From NCBI GenBank assembly GCA_046484325.1, contig JAWOJB010000028.1:22752-86751 (forward strand): DNA of 64,000 bases, in the 5' to 3' direction. This document shows, piece by piece, positions 8,572-18,499 of this stretch (its first letter is position 1; every line of letters begins with the position of its first letter). This DNA is from JAWOJB01 sp046484325 (GTDB lineage: Bacteria; Actinomycetota; Acidimicrobiia; Spongiisociales; ZC4RG35). Below the pieces are notes generated by a model. It did not search any database. It was given only the letters and a program-made list of their open reading frames with translations, and had not been told where the DNA came from. Made by a program: the position numbers and the translations under genes.

Positions 8572-9503
8572 GGCCCGGTCGCCTCCACGGTGGCCACGGC
8601 CTCGGCCACGTCCCGCAGGAAGTCGACCACCCGAGGGCCCCATCGGGAGGCCACGTCGTCGTCGAGCTCGACGACCCTGCCCGCCGCCACCGCCGTCAGA
8701 GCCGCCCAGCCGGGGCGCTGGGCGAGCGACGCCGCGCTCTGATCACAGCACTTCGTGTCCGCGAGGAAGATGAGATCCGGATCCTGTTCGAGGATGAACT
8801 CGGCCGACAGCTGCGGATACCCGAAGCCGTCCGCGTCCGCCGGGTCGGCGATGTTCTTCAGGCCGAGGAGACCGTAGATCTCCCCGATGAACGTGGTCGA
8901 CGTCGCGGTGTAAAAGCTCGGGTCGAGCTCGTGGTAGTAGGTGGGGGCGGGATCGATGTCCGCCGCTGCCGAGACGATCTCGGCGATGTCGGCTTGCATG
9001 CCGGCGACGAGCTCGGCGGCGCCACCCACGTTGCCAGTCGCCGCACCCAGTTGCTCCATCTGGGTGTAGGCCTCCTCGAGGGAGGCCACCCCCGGCATGA
9101 CCAGCACGGGAACGCCCAGGGCGGCCAGTGAGCTCACCACGTCACCCGGGTCGAAGCTGACGAGCACCAGGTCCGGCTCGTAGGACGTGATCGCCTCGAT
9201 GTTGGGGGTGATCCCCGACAGATCGGTGCGCGGCGCCTCGGCCGGATAGGTCGACTGGTCGTCGACCGCCACCACCTGATCGCCCGCGCCGATGCCGTAG
9301 AGCATCTCGGTGGCGGTCGGTGAGAGCGACACGATCGCCTGCGGCCGCCGTTCGATGGTCACCGGTCCGTTGCCGGCGGCGATCGTCACCGGGAACGATC
9401 CTTCGCCCTCGGATGGCGATCCGGAATCGGGCTCTGCTCCTCCGTCGCAGGCGGCGACGAGCAGCAGCAAAGCCAGGAGAGGGAGGGAGATCCTCCTCGA
9501 CAT
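8568..9503 (-). CDS. btuF: Cobalamin-binding lipoprotein of the ABC importer
   Basis: 311 residues. The N-terminus is a lipoprotein signal, with LLLLVAAC placing the lipidated Cys at residue 19. The mature part is a type III binding protein: RRPQAIVSLSPTATEMLYGIGAGD, then SYEPDLVLV, and a C-terminal VASRWGPRVVDFL. Of several in-frame starts I chose the ATG at 9503 because GGAGG lies seven bases before it; the ATG at 9509 would touch the ribosome binding site. The unusual KCCDQS pair of cysteines at about residue 250 is worth noting. Controlled by the cobalamin riboswitch directly upstream. Confidence 0.93.
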   Translation of the reverse strand: MSRRISLPLLALLLLVAACDGGAEPDSGSPSEGEGSFPVTIAAGNGPVTIERRPQAIVSLSPTATEMLYGIGAGDQVVAVDDQSTYPAEAPRTDLSGITPNIEAITSYEPDLVLVSFDPGDVVSSLAALGVPVLVMPGVASLEEAYTQMEQLGAATGNVGGAAELVAGMQADIAEIVSAAADIDPAPTYYHELDPSFYTATSTTFIGEIYGLLGLKNIADPADADGFGYPQLSAEFILEQDPDLIFLADTKCCDQSAASLAQRPGWAALTAVAAGRVVELDDDVASRWGPRVVDFLRDVAEAVATVEATGP

Positions 9504-9506
9504 GGT

Positions 9507-9528
9507 CATCCTCCTCGATCGGAGGATG
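9507..9528 (-). promoter_or_regulatory. Hairpin masking the btuF ribosome binding site
   Basis: On the minus strand CATCCTCC (9528-9521), six-base loop, GGAGGATG (9514-9507): a perfect eight-pair stem whose 3' arm contains the GGAGG used by the btuF start at 9503. It lies between the cobalamin aptamer and the gene, so it is the likely switch that blocks translation. Confidence 0.75.
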
Positions 9529-9554
9529 AAGGGTCCGACCGGCGATCCCTGCGC

Positions 9555-9595
9555 CGGAACGGGGTTCACCTTCACCCGAGGCTACGTCCGTTCCG
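9555..9595 (-). promoter_or_regulatory. Second stem between aptamer and ribosome binding site
   Basis: CGGAACGG (9595-9588) and CCGTTCCG (9562-9555) on the minus strand form a perfect eight-pair stem with a 25-base loop. It lies directly after the B12 box and could be the P13-like stem whose loop contacts the aptamer, or part of the switching platform. Confidence 0.55.
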
Positions 9596-9720
9596 AGAGG
9601 TCAGGCGACCTGGCTCGTTCCCTCGCCGGGAACTCACAGTTGCGGGACAGCGCCGGGCTCGCACCGGACTTCGCTGACATCTCGGAGCCCGCCACGGCGG
9701 GCACCATCGACGTTACCAGG
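9596..9720 (-). promoter_or_regulatory. Cobalamin riboswitch aptamer
   Basis: Three conserved blocks of the cobalamin element occur in order on the minus strand: CCGGTGCGAGCCCGGCG (9667-9651), GCTGTCCCGCAACTGTGA (9651-9634) and a B12 box, GCCAGGTCGCCTGAC (9614-9600). It precedes btuFCD-cobO, exactly the genes expected under B12 control. Outer boundaries are approximate. When coenzyme B12 is bound, expression should fall. Confidence 0.95.
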
Positions 9721-9763
9721 GCACCGACTAGCCCGGCGGGCGGTGTCGTGCTTGGCTCAACCC

Positions 9764-11414
9764 ATGGACGACCTCACCCGCCTCGCCGACGACTATTGGG
9801 CATATCGCCTGCTCACCGGAGGAATGGCTCGCCTGTGGCGGGGAGAGAAGGCACATCTCGACCTGATGGAGGACGTGTCCCTCGAGGGCGTCGCCGAGCG
9901 CCGAACGCGTCTCCTGGCATTCGCCTCCGAGGTGGAGAAGCTCGGCGGAGCCGACGGCGCAGGCCGGGCCCTCGGCAGGACGATTCGGTTCACCGCGCTG
10001 GCGGAGGCGACCGAGCAGGAGTGGCAGCACGACATCGGGTGGCCAAATCACGCCGTCGGCATCCATGCGCTGGTTCGCGCCTTCCTCCCCCGCTTCGTGC
10101 TGACCGAGCCCGACCATGCCGACGCCTTCGTTGCCAAGATTCGCAACACCGGGGTGATGTTCGACCAGCTGTCGGATCGGCTCCGCCACAACGCCCGCAC
10201 CGGGCGCACGCCCATCCGGCTCGCGGTGCTCCGTACGGCCGACGCTCTCGAGCGCCACCTGGCGAGCGACCCCGCCCACGATCCGCTCACCCGGGTCGCC
10301 CCTCCTCCCGGCCTCGGTCCGACGGCGGCGGAGTCGTTCCGGCGTGCCGTGGTCGAGTCGGCGCGAGGGGTCCTCAGACCGGCGCTCGCCCGCTACCGGG
10401 CCGTCCTGCTCGACACGGTGCTCCCGTCGGCCCGACCGGACGACCGCCCCGGGATCTGTCATCTCGACGGCGGTGACGATGGGTATGCCCGCCTCGTGTG
10501 GGCGCACACCTCGACGGCGCTCACCCCTGCCGAGATCCACGAGATCGGCCTCGACCAGGTCCGCCGTCTGGGCGGCGAGTACCGGTCCGTGGCCGGGCCG
10601 CTGCTCGCCACCGACAACCTCGACGAGATCTTCGAGCGGCTCCGCAGCGATCCCGAGCTTCACTACCGGGATACGCCGACCCTCGTCGCCGACGCCGAGC
10701 GGGCCCTTCGCCGAGCCACCGAAGCGGCTCCGGCCGCGTTCGACCGCCTCCCCGCGGCCGCCTGCACCGCCGAGTCCACCACCGCCGGCGCCCTCGCCTA
10801 CTACTCGACCCCGGCGGAGGACGGATCAAAGCCCGGAACGTTCTTCTTCAACACCTCGGAGCCGGGCGCCTGGGGGACGTTCCAGATCGAGGCGACCACG
10901 TTCCACGAGGGGATTCCCGGCCACCACCTCCAGCTCGCCCTCGCCCAGGAGACCGCCGGACTCCACCCCGTTCACGCCAAGCTCTACATCGCCGCCTTCA
11001 ACGAGGGGTGGGCCCTCTACACCGAGCGCCTCGCCGACGAGCTCGGCCTCTACTCGTCCGAACTGGCGCGGGTGGGGATGCTCACCGCCGACTCGATGCG
11101 GGCGTGCCGGCTGGTGGTGGACACGGGTATGCACGCATTCCGATGGACCCGAAACCAGGCGATCGACTTCATGGTCGACAACTCCCCGATGACCCGGGTG
11201 CAGGCCGAAGGGGAGATCGACCGGTATCTCGCGATGCCGGGCCAGGCCCTCGGCTACATGATCGGCCGTCTCGAGATCGACCGTATCCGCGGGGAGGCGG
11301 AGCGCCGACTCTCGAGCCGCTTCCGGCCTGCCGGCTTCCACGACGCCGTGCTCGCCAACGGAACCGTGCCGCTCGACGTGCTGGCGGAGAACGTGGCCGG
11401 TTGGATCGAGGCCG

Positions 11415-11434
<20 letters not shown>
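9764..11434 (+). CDS. DUF885 family zinc-peptidase-like protein
   Basis: 556 residues. The diagnostic DUF885 motif TTFHEGIPGHHLQLALAQ lies near residue 380, followed by NEGWALYTERLADELGLY, which supplies the third ligand Glu as in thermolysin-like gluzincins. The C-terminal PGQALGYMIGRLEIDRIR is also typical. Members are presumed metallo-peptidases, but substrates are mostly undefined. I chose ATG at 9764 because the homologous region begins with MDDLTRLADDYWAYRL; an in-frame GTG at 9743 adds seven unlikely residues. No signal peptide is seen, so it is probably cytoplasmic. Its 3' end overlaps the convergent HtrA gene by 20 bases. Confidence 0.88.
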
Positions 11435-12509
<1,075 letters not shown>

Positions 12510-12517
12510 CAAAGCGG

Positions 12518-12523
12518 AACCTA
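12518..12523 (-). promoter_or_regulatory. -10 box of the HtrA gene
   Basis: TAGGTT on the minus strand, eight bases before the ATG at 12509; near-leaderless spacing and no clear Shine-Dalgarno. Confidence 0.45.
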
Positions 12524-12590
12524 GGGGGCCCGGCCTAAAGACGTCGTAAGCAACGCTCGCATGGCCAGCCGGATTCCGGCGTCCACCGGC

Positions 12591-13772
12591 TCACGGCCGG
12601 GTCAGACGGATTCGTTCGGGAGATGGTGCCTCGGGGGGCGGCCCCGTCGACGCAGACGGGATCCACAGCACGATCACGGTACCGCCCCCCGGCCGCTCGA
12701 ACGCCTCCAGCCTGCCGGCGTGACCCCGCGCCACCTCGCGCACGATCGACAGACCCAGGCCGGCGCTCTCCGACGAGTCACCCCGGACGATGGCCGGGTC
12801 GACCCCGGGACCCCGGTCGGCCACCGCCATCCACGACCATCCGGACGACGAGCCGGTCTCGACGGCGATGGAGGTGGCGGGGGGTGCCGCGACCAGGGCG
12901 TTGTCGAGCAGGTTGGAGAGGGCACGAGTGATCGCATCCCGGTCGGCCCGCGCCGAGGCCCTTCCCGCCTGCACCTCGATGCCGTGGCCCGAGGTCGTGG
13001 CCCGGGCACGCATGGCATCGACGGTCCCCTCCGCCACCTCGGCCAGATCGAGATCGACCCGGATCGATCGTCCTCCCTCGAGCCTGGCGGTGGCGAGCAG
13101 ATCGTCGATCATCGTCGCCATGCGCTCGGTGGCCCTGAGAGCGATCTCCCCCGACTGCCGCCAGTCCTCTACGCCGGCATCGGGGTCCGACAGCGCCAGA
13201 TCCAGGTTGGACCTGATCACCGCCAACGGGTTGCGCAGGTCGTGCGACGTGTCGGCGAGAAATCGGCGTTGCGAGGCGAATGCCCGGTCGAGGCGATCGA
13301 GCATCGAGTCGAACGTGGCCGCCAGCCGGGTCAGCTCGTCGTCGGGGCCCTCGAGGGCGATTCGGCGCGAGAGATCGGTGGCCTGGATATCGGCGGCGAC
13401 CCGGGTGATCCGGTCGATCGGTCGGAGGGCCCAACCGGCAAGGAACCAGCCGACGACGAGGCTCAGCAGGAACAGGGCGGCCAGCGCCCGCAGTGTCCCC
13501 ACCGCGATCTGGTCGAGCACGAACTCCTTCACCACCGATTCGACGGTGCGGAACTCCTGCTCCTCGAGCCTCGGCAATACGAAGGTGATGCCCCCGTACT
13601 CGAGCTGGGCGCCCGGTCGCAGGACGAGGCCCGTCATCGTCCGGCGGCGGAGGTCGGACCGGACCACGAGGTAGAGGACGCCCAGCACCAGGCCGCCGAT
13701 GCCGAAGACCATGGCGGAGTAGAGCACCGACAGCCGGAAGCGGATCGACTGGAACGGGGACGGCATGTCCAC
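12591..13772 (-). CDS. Sensor histidine kinase
   Basis: 393 residues. Two membrane helices (about 13-36 and 94-116) flank a short external loop of about 57 residues, followed by a HAMP domain (about 117-168), an H-box with phospho-acceptor His177 (DTSHDLRNPL), an N-box NLLDNAL and G-boxes DRGPGVD and AGLGLSIV. All catalytic motifs are intact. It is the last gene of a three-gene minus-strand group (transglycosylase-like protein, response regulator, kinase), 44 bases after the regulator. The signal sensed is unknown; linkage to a peptidoglycan-binding enzyme and an HtrA protease suggests the cell envelope. Confidence 0.92.
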   Translation of the reverse strand: MDMPSPFQSIRFRLSVLYSAMVFGIGGLVLGVLYLVVRSDLRRRTMTGLVLRPGAQLEYGGITFVLPRLEEQEFRTVESVVKEFVLDQIAVGTLRALAALFLLSLVVGWFLAGWALRPIDRITRVAADIQATDLSRRIALEGPDDELTRLAATFDSMLDRLDRAFASQRRFLADTSHDLRNPLAVIRSNLDLALSDPDAGVEDWRQSGEIALRATERMATMIDDLLATARLEGGRSIRVDLDLAEVAEGTVDAMRARATTSGHGIEVQAGRASARADRDAITRALSNLLDNALVAAPPATSIAVETGSSSGWSWMAVADRGPGVDPAIVRGDSSESAGLGLSIVREVARGHAGRLEAFERPGGGTVIVLWIPSASTGPPPEAPSPERIRLTRP

Positions 13773-13816
13773 GGCGCCCTCCTCCCGAGTGCCGCCGGAA
13801 GGTTACGGCCGCATCG

Positions 13817-14509
13817 CTAAACCACCGGTAAAGCGGGCTCGACGATCCGGTATCCCCGACCCGGCACCGTCTCGATCGGCTGTGGGGCCCCGAGTTTCTT
13901 CCGCAGATTGGAGATCGTGACCCGCACCGTGTTCGTGAACGGGTCCGCCATCTCGTCCCACACGTGCTCCAGAAGCACCTCCTGGGACAGCACCTCGCCG
14001 GGACGCGACATGAAGAACTCGAGCAGAGCGAACTCCTTCGAGGTCAGGCCGAGGTCCCGACCGGCCCGCACGGCCATGAACGTGGCCGGTTCGAGCTCGA
14101 CGTCACCCACCCTGAGGACCCTGCCTCCGTCCTCGCCCCGCCGCAGCAGGGCCCGGACTCGCGCCTCCAGTTCGGCGAAGACGAAGGGCTTGACCACGTA
14201 GTCGTCTGCTCCGGCGTCGAGCCCGGCGACCCGATCGTCCACGTCGTCACGGGCGGTGAGCATGAGGATCCGGGGGCGGACCCGTTCGAATGTTACGAGC
14301 TCGCCGTCGACGAGGCGCCGGCACAGATCGAGGCCCGAGCCATCGGGCAGGTTCCAATCGAGCACCACGAGGTCGTACCCACCCGACATCAGCTTCGTCT
14401 CGGCCTCGACGACGGTCACGGCGAGATCGACCGCGTGACGGCGGCGGCGCAGACCGCGGGCGACGGCGTCTGCGAGATCCAGCTCGTCCTCGACTACGAG
14501 CAGTCGCAT
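13817..14509 (-). CDS. OmpR-family response regulator
   Basis: 230 residues. The receiver domain shows the acidic pair (VVEDE), phospho-acceptor Asp51 (VLDWNLPDG), Thr in LMLTARDD and Lys107 (VVKPF). The C-terminal winged helix ends with TVRVTISNLRKKLG and VPGRGYRI, the OmpR/PhoB hallmark. It should be phosphorylated by the kinase encoded directly downstream. The ATG at 14509 begins MRLLVVEDE as in most homologues; 20 bases separate it from the transglycosylase-like gene upstream. Confidence 0.94.
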   Translation of the reverse strand: MRLLVVEDELDLADAVARGLRRRRHAVDLAVTVVEAETKLMSGGYDLVVLDWNLPDGSGLDLCRRLVDGELVTFERVRPRILMLTARDDVDDRVAGLDAGADDYVVKPFVFAELEARVRALLRRGEDGGRVLRVGDVELEPATFMAVRAGRDLGLTSKEFALLEFFMSRPGEVLSQEVLLEHVWDEMADPFTNTVRVTISNLRKKLGAPQPIETVPGRGYRIVEPALPVV

Positions 14510-14529
14510 GCTCGGGACGATACCGGAGG

Positions 14530-15243
14530 TCAGCCGCGGCAGGTCCAGTGGCTCCAGCCGCCACCCTCGTACACCAGGTACGCCGACGCCGCCACGTTGG
14601 CCACCGGGTCGAAAACGCTGGCCCCGGGATAACCCGCCTTGGCGGCGCGCACCGGCCAGTACCTCCGCAGATGCTGGAAGAGGCCCGACGCCGACGAACG
14701 GGTGTTCCTCGCTCCGGGGTCGCCCCTCGACTCGCACCGGACGATACGGAGGGCCCGGTCGACGTGCTCGGCCTTGAAGAAGTGGGCGACGAGAGGCCTC
14801 CAGTCCTCGACCGATCGCACCCGGTCGGGCACCAGGTCGTACGGGTCGACCACTCGCGGGATCACGGGCTCGTCGAGCTCCACCACCGGCTCGGGAGCCT
14901 GCAGCTCGCTCGTCAGACAGATCGAGCCCTGGAACGGCGGACGGCACTCGGTCGGGCCCGGGGTCGAGGGCAGGATCCACCCGAGGTCGAGAGCCGCCTC
15001 GGGGACGGAGACGTGGGCGGCGGGATCCACCGGTTCGGGGACCGCGGCCACGAGCACCTCGTCGGTGACCGGCGTGGCCGCCTCGGCGGACGTGCCCAGG
15101 TCGAAGGGGTAGTCGGCGACGAGGCGGTGGGCGGGGAGCGCAACGGGCTCGAGGCCGGAGGAAGCCGACAGCATGGCTCCGCCCACCTGTCCGAGCATGG
15201 CGAACGTCATCAGCACGATCATGGTTGGGAACGCGCGACGCAC
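14530..15243 (-). CDS. Secreted lytic transglycosylase-like protein
   Basis: 237 residues. The start is a GTG at 15243, chosen because AGGAGG lies seven bases before it; it begins a signal peptide (hydrophobic MIVLMTFAMLGQVGGAML). A 100-residue low-complexity region rich in acidic and Pro residues leads to a C-terminal SLT-like lysozyme fold: ALRIVRCESRGDP contains the presumed catalytic Glu, followed by SSASGLFQHL and FDPVANVAASAYLV. It probably cleaves or binds peptidoglycan outside the membrane. Being first in an operon with a two-component system, it may be that system's product and target. Confidence 0.85.
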   Translation of the reverse strand: MRRAFPTMIVLMTFAMLGQVGGAMLSASSGLEPVALPAHRLVADYPFDLGTSAEAATPVTDEVLVAAVPEPVDPAAHVSVPEAALDLGWILPSTPGPTECRPPFQGSICLTSELQAPEPVVELDEPVIPRVVDPYDLVPDRVRSVEDWRPLVAHFFKAEHVDRALRIVRCESRGDPGARNTRSSASGLFQHLRRYWPVRAAKAGYPGASVFDPVANVAASAYLVYEGGGWSHWTCRG

Positions 15244-15348
15244 GGGAATGCCTCCTGTGGTCGGGGAAGATCGACGCGACTGCGTCTGAACTGCTCGCAA
15301 CCGTAACACATCTGCAAACTCGTGCACGCATCGGGGCAACCCCAGAGC

Positions 15349-15398
15349 CAACCCAGGGTTGGGGAACACGGAAATCGTGGTTGCCGGCCCACGGTTCG
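15349..15398. repeat. Dispersed 50-base intergenic element, copy 1
   Basis: Aligns without gaps to 26130-26179, 38 of 50 positions identical by hand count. Shared blocks are CAACCC-N-GGGTTG (a hairpin), GAACAC, CGTGGT and GCCCACGGTTCG. It ends 44 bases before the acetoacetyl-CoA synthetase start. Copy 1 lacks the left half of the larger dyad seen at copy 2. Confidence 0.7.
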
Positions 15399-15430
15399 CC
15401 GGCGCACCGTCGATGCCGCTGTCGGCCCGG

Positions 15431-15436
15431 TAGCCT
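15431..15436 (+). promoter_or_regulatory. Leaderless -10 box of aacS
   Basis: TAGCCT, then six bases, then the ATG at 15443; no Shine-Dalgarno. Confidence 0.6.
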
Positions 15437-15442
15437 CCGGGC

Positions 15443-17404
15443 ATGCCAGGGGCGCCGCTGTGGACACCCTCTCCCGAACGGATCACCGAGGCCCGGATCA
15501 CCGACTTCCGGCGATTCGCCGCGGACCGGGCCGATCGGCCGATCGACGCCTTCGACGACCTCCACCGGTGGTCGGTGGAGCGGCCGGAGCAGTTCTGGCG
15601 GGCGGTGTGGGACCACAGCGGTGTCATCGGCGATCCGGGCGAGCGGGTCGTCGAGATGGGTTCGACCATGGCGGACACCCGGTTCTTCCCGGACGCCCGG
15701 CTCAGCGTGATCGAGAACCTGCTCGACGGGCGGGGCCGGCCGGGGTCCGACCCCGCCCTCATCGCCACCGGCGACGACGGCTCGACCCGCATACTCTCCT
15801 GGGACGAGCTGCGCTTCGAGGTGGCGGCGGTCGCCGCCGCCCTGCGATCCGAGGGCATCGAACCGGGCGATCGGGTGGTGGCATGGATGCCGCACGTTCC
15901 CGAGACGGTGATCTTGATGCTCGGCGCGGTTGCGCTCGGGGCCACCTTCAGCTCGACGTCGGCCGACTTCGGGGCATCGGTCGTGCTCGACCGGTTCGGT
16001 CAGATCGAGCCGGTCGTCCTGCTGGCGGCCGAGGGATACACCTACGGGGGCAGACGCTTCGATCGGGTGGCCTCGTTGCGGGAGATCCGTGACGCACTGC
16101 CTTCCGTGCGCCGCGTGGTGGTGGCGGGCGACCTCGACCCAAGCGTCGACCTCGGCACCATTCGAGGCTCGATCACGTGGGAGGACTTCATCGCCCCGCA
16201 TCGGGGCGCCACGCTCTCGTTCGAGCGATTCCCGTTCGACCAGCCGCTCTACATCCTCTACTCCTCGGGCACCACCGGGCCTCCCAAGTGCATCGTGCAC
16301 CGCACTGGCGGCATCCTGCTCAAGCACCTCCAGGAGCAGCAACATCACTGCGACATCAGGGGGGGCGACCGGGTCTTCTACTTCACCACCGCCGGATGGA
16401 TGATGTGGAACTGGCTGGTCTCGGCTCTCGGCAGCGGCGCAACCATCGTCCTGTACGACGGGAACCCATTCCATCCCGGGCCCACGGCGTTGTTCGATGT
16501 GGCGGAGCGATTTGACGTCACCCTGCTCGGCGTGTCGGCCAAGTACCTCGACGCGGCACGGGCTTCGGGCCTCCGACCCCGGCGCACCCACCGGCTCGAC
16601 GCCCTGCGAACGGTGTGCTCGACCGGCTCGGCGCTGTCACCGGAGGGATTCGCGTTCGTCTACGAGGCGATCGGGGCAGACCTCCATCTGGCGTCGATCT
16701 CGGGCGGCACCGACCTGTGCGGCTGCTTCGTCGGAGGCGACCCGACCAGACCGGTGTGGACCGGCGAGATCCAGGCGCCCGGCCTCGGGATGGCCGTCGA
16801 TGTCTTCGACGAGCTCGGACGACCGCTCCCGTCGGGGACCGGCGAGTTGGTGTGCACGAGACCCTTCCCTTCGATGCCGCTCGGATTGTGGGGCGACGCG
16901 GATGGGACCCGGTATCGGGCCGCCTACTACGAGCGGTTCCCCGACATCTGGACCCACGGCGATTTCGCCGAGTGGACCGAGCATGGCGGCATGATCATCC
17001 ACGGTCGCTCCGACGCCACGCTCAACGCCGGCGGGGTTCGGATCGGGACCGCCGAGATCTACCGGCAGGTGGAACAGGTCGAGGGCGTCGAGGAGGCGAT
17101 CGCCGTGGCCCAGGAGTGGGAGCACGACACCAGGATCGTTCTGTTCGTCCGGCTCACCGACGGCATCGACCTGACCCCCGAGCTCGAGGAACGAATCTGC
17201 CTTCGACTGCGGGAGCGTGCATCACCTCGCCACGTCCCTGCGCGGATTGCCGCCGTCGCCGACATCCCGAGGACGCGGAGCGGCAAGATCACCGAGCTCG
17301 CCGTCACCGCCGTGGTGAACGGGCACCCGGTCAAGAACACCGAGGCGCTGGCAAACCCCGAAGCTCTCGCCCAGTTCGCGAACCGACCCGAGCTTCGGAG
17401 CTGA
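15443..17404 (+). CDS. aacS: Acetoacetyl-CoA synthetase
   Basis: 653 residues, the normal size for acetoacetate-CoA ligase. ANL-superfamily motifs are intact: the AMP-binding loop YSSGTTGPPKCIVH (about residue 270), GWMMWNWLVSAL, and the C-terminal hinge and Lys region (RSGKITELAVTAVVNG). The N-terminal WTPSPERITEARITDFRRF and the tract ILLKHLQEQQHHCDIRGGDR separate it from acetyl-CoA synthetase. It activates acetoacetate with ATP in the cytoplasm, feeding ketone bodies or leucine and aromatic breakdown into central metabolism. A copy of the 50-base intergenic element lies just upstream. Confidence 0.95.
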   Translation: MPGAPLWTPSPERITEARITDFRRFAADRADRPIDAFDDLHRWSVERPEQFWRAVWDHSGVIGDPGERVVEMGSTMADTRFFPDARLSVIENLLDGRGRPGSDPALIATGDDGSTRILSWDELRFEVAAVAAALRSEGIEPGDRVVAWMPHVPETVILMLGAVALGATFSSTSADFGASVVLDRFGQIEPVVLLAAEGYTYGGRRFDRVASLREIRDALPSVRRVVVAGDLDPSVDLGTIRGSITWEDFIAPHRGATLSFERFPFDQPLYILYSSGTTGPPKCIVHRTGGILLKHLQEQQHHCDIRGGDRVFYFTTAGWMMWNWLVSALGSGATIVLYDGNPFHPGPTALFDVAERFDVTLLGVSAKYLDAARASGLRPRRTHRLDALRTVCSTGSALSPEGFAFVYEAIGADLHLASISGGTDLCGCFVGGDPTRPVWTGEIQAPGLGMAVDVFDELGRPLPSGTGELVCTRPFPSMPLGLWGDADGTRYRAAYYERFPDIWTHGDFAEWTEHGGMIIHGRSDATLNAGGVRIGTAEIYRQVEQVEGVEEAIAVAQEWEHDTRIVLFVRLTDGIDLTPELEERICLRLRERASPRHVPARIAAVADIPRTRSGKITELAVTAVVNGHPVKNTEALANPEALAQFANRPELRS

Positions 17405-17410
17405 CGGGCC

Positions 17411-18373
17411 TCAGGAGGCGACGGCGCCCACCGAGAAGAGGAGCGTCGAGAACTCCGGCACATAGCGGAGCGAGTAGCGAACCCCGTTCACCTCGGCCTC
17501 GCCGTCCAGAGCCGTCAGTGCGGGGTTGGTGACGTCGTAACCGAGGTCGGTGAGGACGGATCGGCGCCCGGCCGCGTCGAGGGTGGGGTCGGCCACGCTG
17601 ATCGCCACCCCGAGGGCGGCCAGCCCCTGCCTGCCCGACTCGCCGGTCCCGGTCGTGTCCACGACCACCTGGTAGCCGTCGAGCGTTCCGGCATCGTCGG
17701 TCTGCCACTCCAGCCTCAGAAACGGCGAGAACTCCTGCTCGAAGGCGCCAGGGCCGGCCGTCACGGGCAGCGACGCACCGAGGGCCTGGGCAGTCGAGTT
17801 CCATACTGCAACGAAGGAGGCCGGGGCCGCCTCGAAGATCGAGGTCTGGATCTCGGCGGCGGAGGTGGTGGTCGTGGTCAGGATCACCTGCTCGCCGCCT
17901 TCACCATTGCCGGGCAGCGAGACGGCGGCCAGGACGAGCACGGCCAGGACGGCCGCCACCCCGGCGATCACGGCCCAGCGAGGCACCTTCGAAGGCAGCG
18001 CCTGGGGCTCCGGCGCGTCCGGTGACCGGCTCTCCTCGTCTACGAGCGGCCCTACGGCGGGCTCCCTGGCCTCGGGCAGCGTCTCCGGGACGGCACGCTC
18101 GGCGACCGCGGTGCGGAGCGGCCCGCTCGCGGGGTGTTCGGACCCGGCTTCACAACGGAACCGCTCCGGGTCGACGGGGGTGAACAGGAAGTAGTCGTCA
18201 TCCACCTCGATCCGGTACTCATCGGGCGCCAACTCGACCACGCTGCACGCGTCGGCAGGCCAGGTGCCAACCTCGAACCCTTCGACGAGGAGGCTGATGC
18301 CGGGCACCCCAAGGCCAACCTCCACGTCGTGACAAGCACCATCGCTCAACTCGGCGCGACCCGAGAACCGCAT
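17411..18373 (-). CDS. Membrane-anchored protein of unknown function
   Basis: 320 residues; I do not recognise a family. Residues 1-75 form a compact beta-rich part with cysteines at 14, 43 and 74 (CHDVEVG, ACSVVELA, FRCEAG). A charged, Pro-rich linker precedes one membrane helix (about 133-153), a Thr-rich stretch, and a C-terminal domain of about 150 residues ending VNGVRYSLRYVPEFSTLLFSVGAV. The layout suggests a cytoplasmic N-domain and an external C-domain. Its 3' end lies six bases from the convergent aacS stop. A TAGCCT box six bases before the ATG supports the start. Confidence 0.75.
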   Translation of the reverse strand: MRFSGRAELSDGACHDVEVGLGVPGISLLVEGFEVGTWPADACSVVELAPDEYRIEVDDDYFLFTPVDPERFRCEAGSEHPASGPLRTAVAERAVPETLPEAREPAVGPLVDEESRSPDAPEPQALPSKVPRWAVIAGVAAVLAVLVLAAVSLPGNGEGGEQVILTTTTTSAAEIQTSIFEAAPASFVAVWNSTAQALGASLPVTAGPGAFEQEFSPFLRLEWQTDDAGTLDGYQVVVDTTGTGESGRQGLAALGVAISVADPTLDAAGRRSVLTDLGYDVTNPALTALDGEAEVNGVRYSLRYVPEFSTLLFSVGAVAS

Positions 18374-18379
18374 GCCGTC

Positions 18380-18385
18380 AGGCTA
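18380..18385 (-). promoter_or_regulatory. Leaderless -10 box of the membrane-anchored unknown
   Basis: TAGCCT on the minus strand, six bases before the ATG at 18373. Confidence 0.55.
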
Positions 18386-18499
18386 CCCAGCGCTCCCGGA
18401 CGGTCGAGGCCTTGTCGTCGGCCGGCCCGGACCTGACGAACGGCCCTCGCAGCCACACGGTCCATCGTGCAGGCTGTCCGCAGGTGAAAGGAGCGGGCC

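Noticed and set aside
9504..9575. Longer btuF starting at 9575 or at 9509.
   Set aside because: 9575 would put riboswitch leader sequence in the protein and displace the signal peptide; 9509 leaves no room between GGAGG and the start codon.
15264..15348. A ydaO-type cyclic-di-AMP riboswitch before the transglycosylase-like gene.
   Set aside because: Such elements often precede wall hydrolases, but I could not find the conserved ydaO blocks; only an ordinary promoter-like TACGGT and a good AGGAGG are visible.
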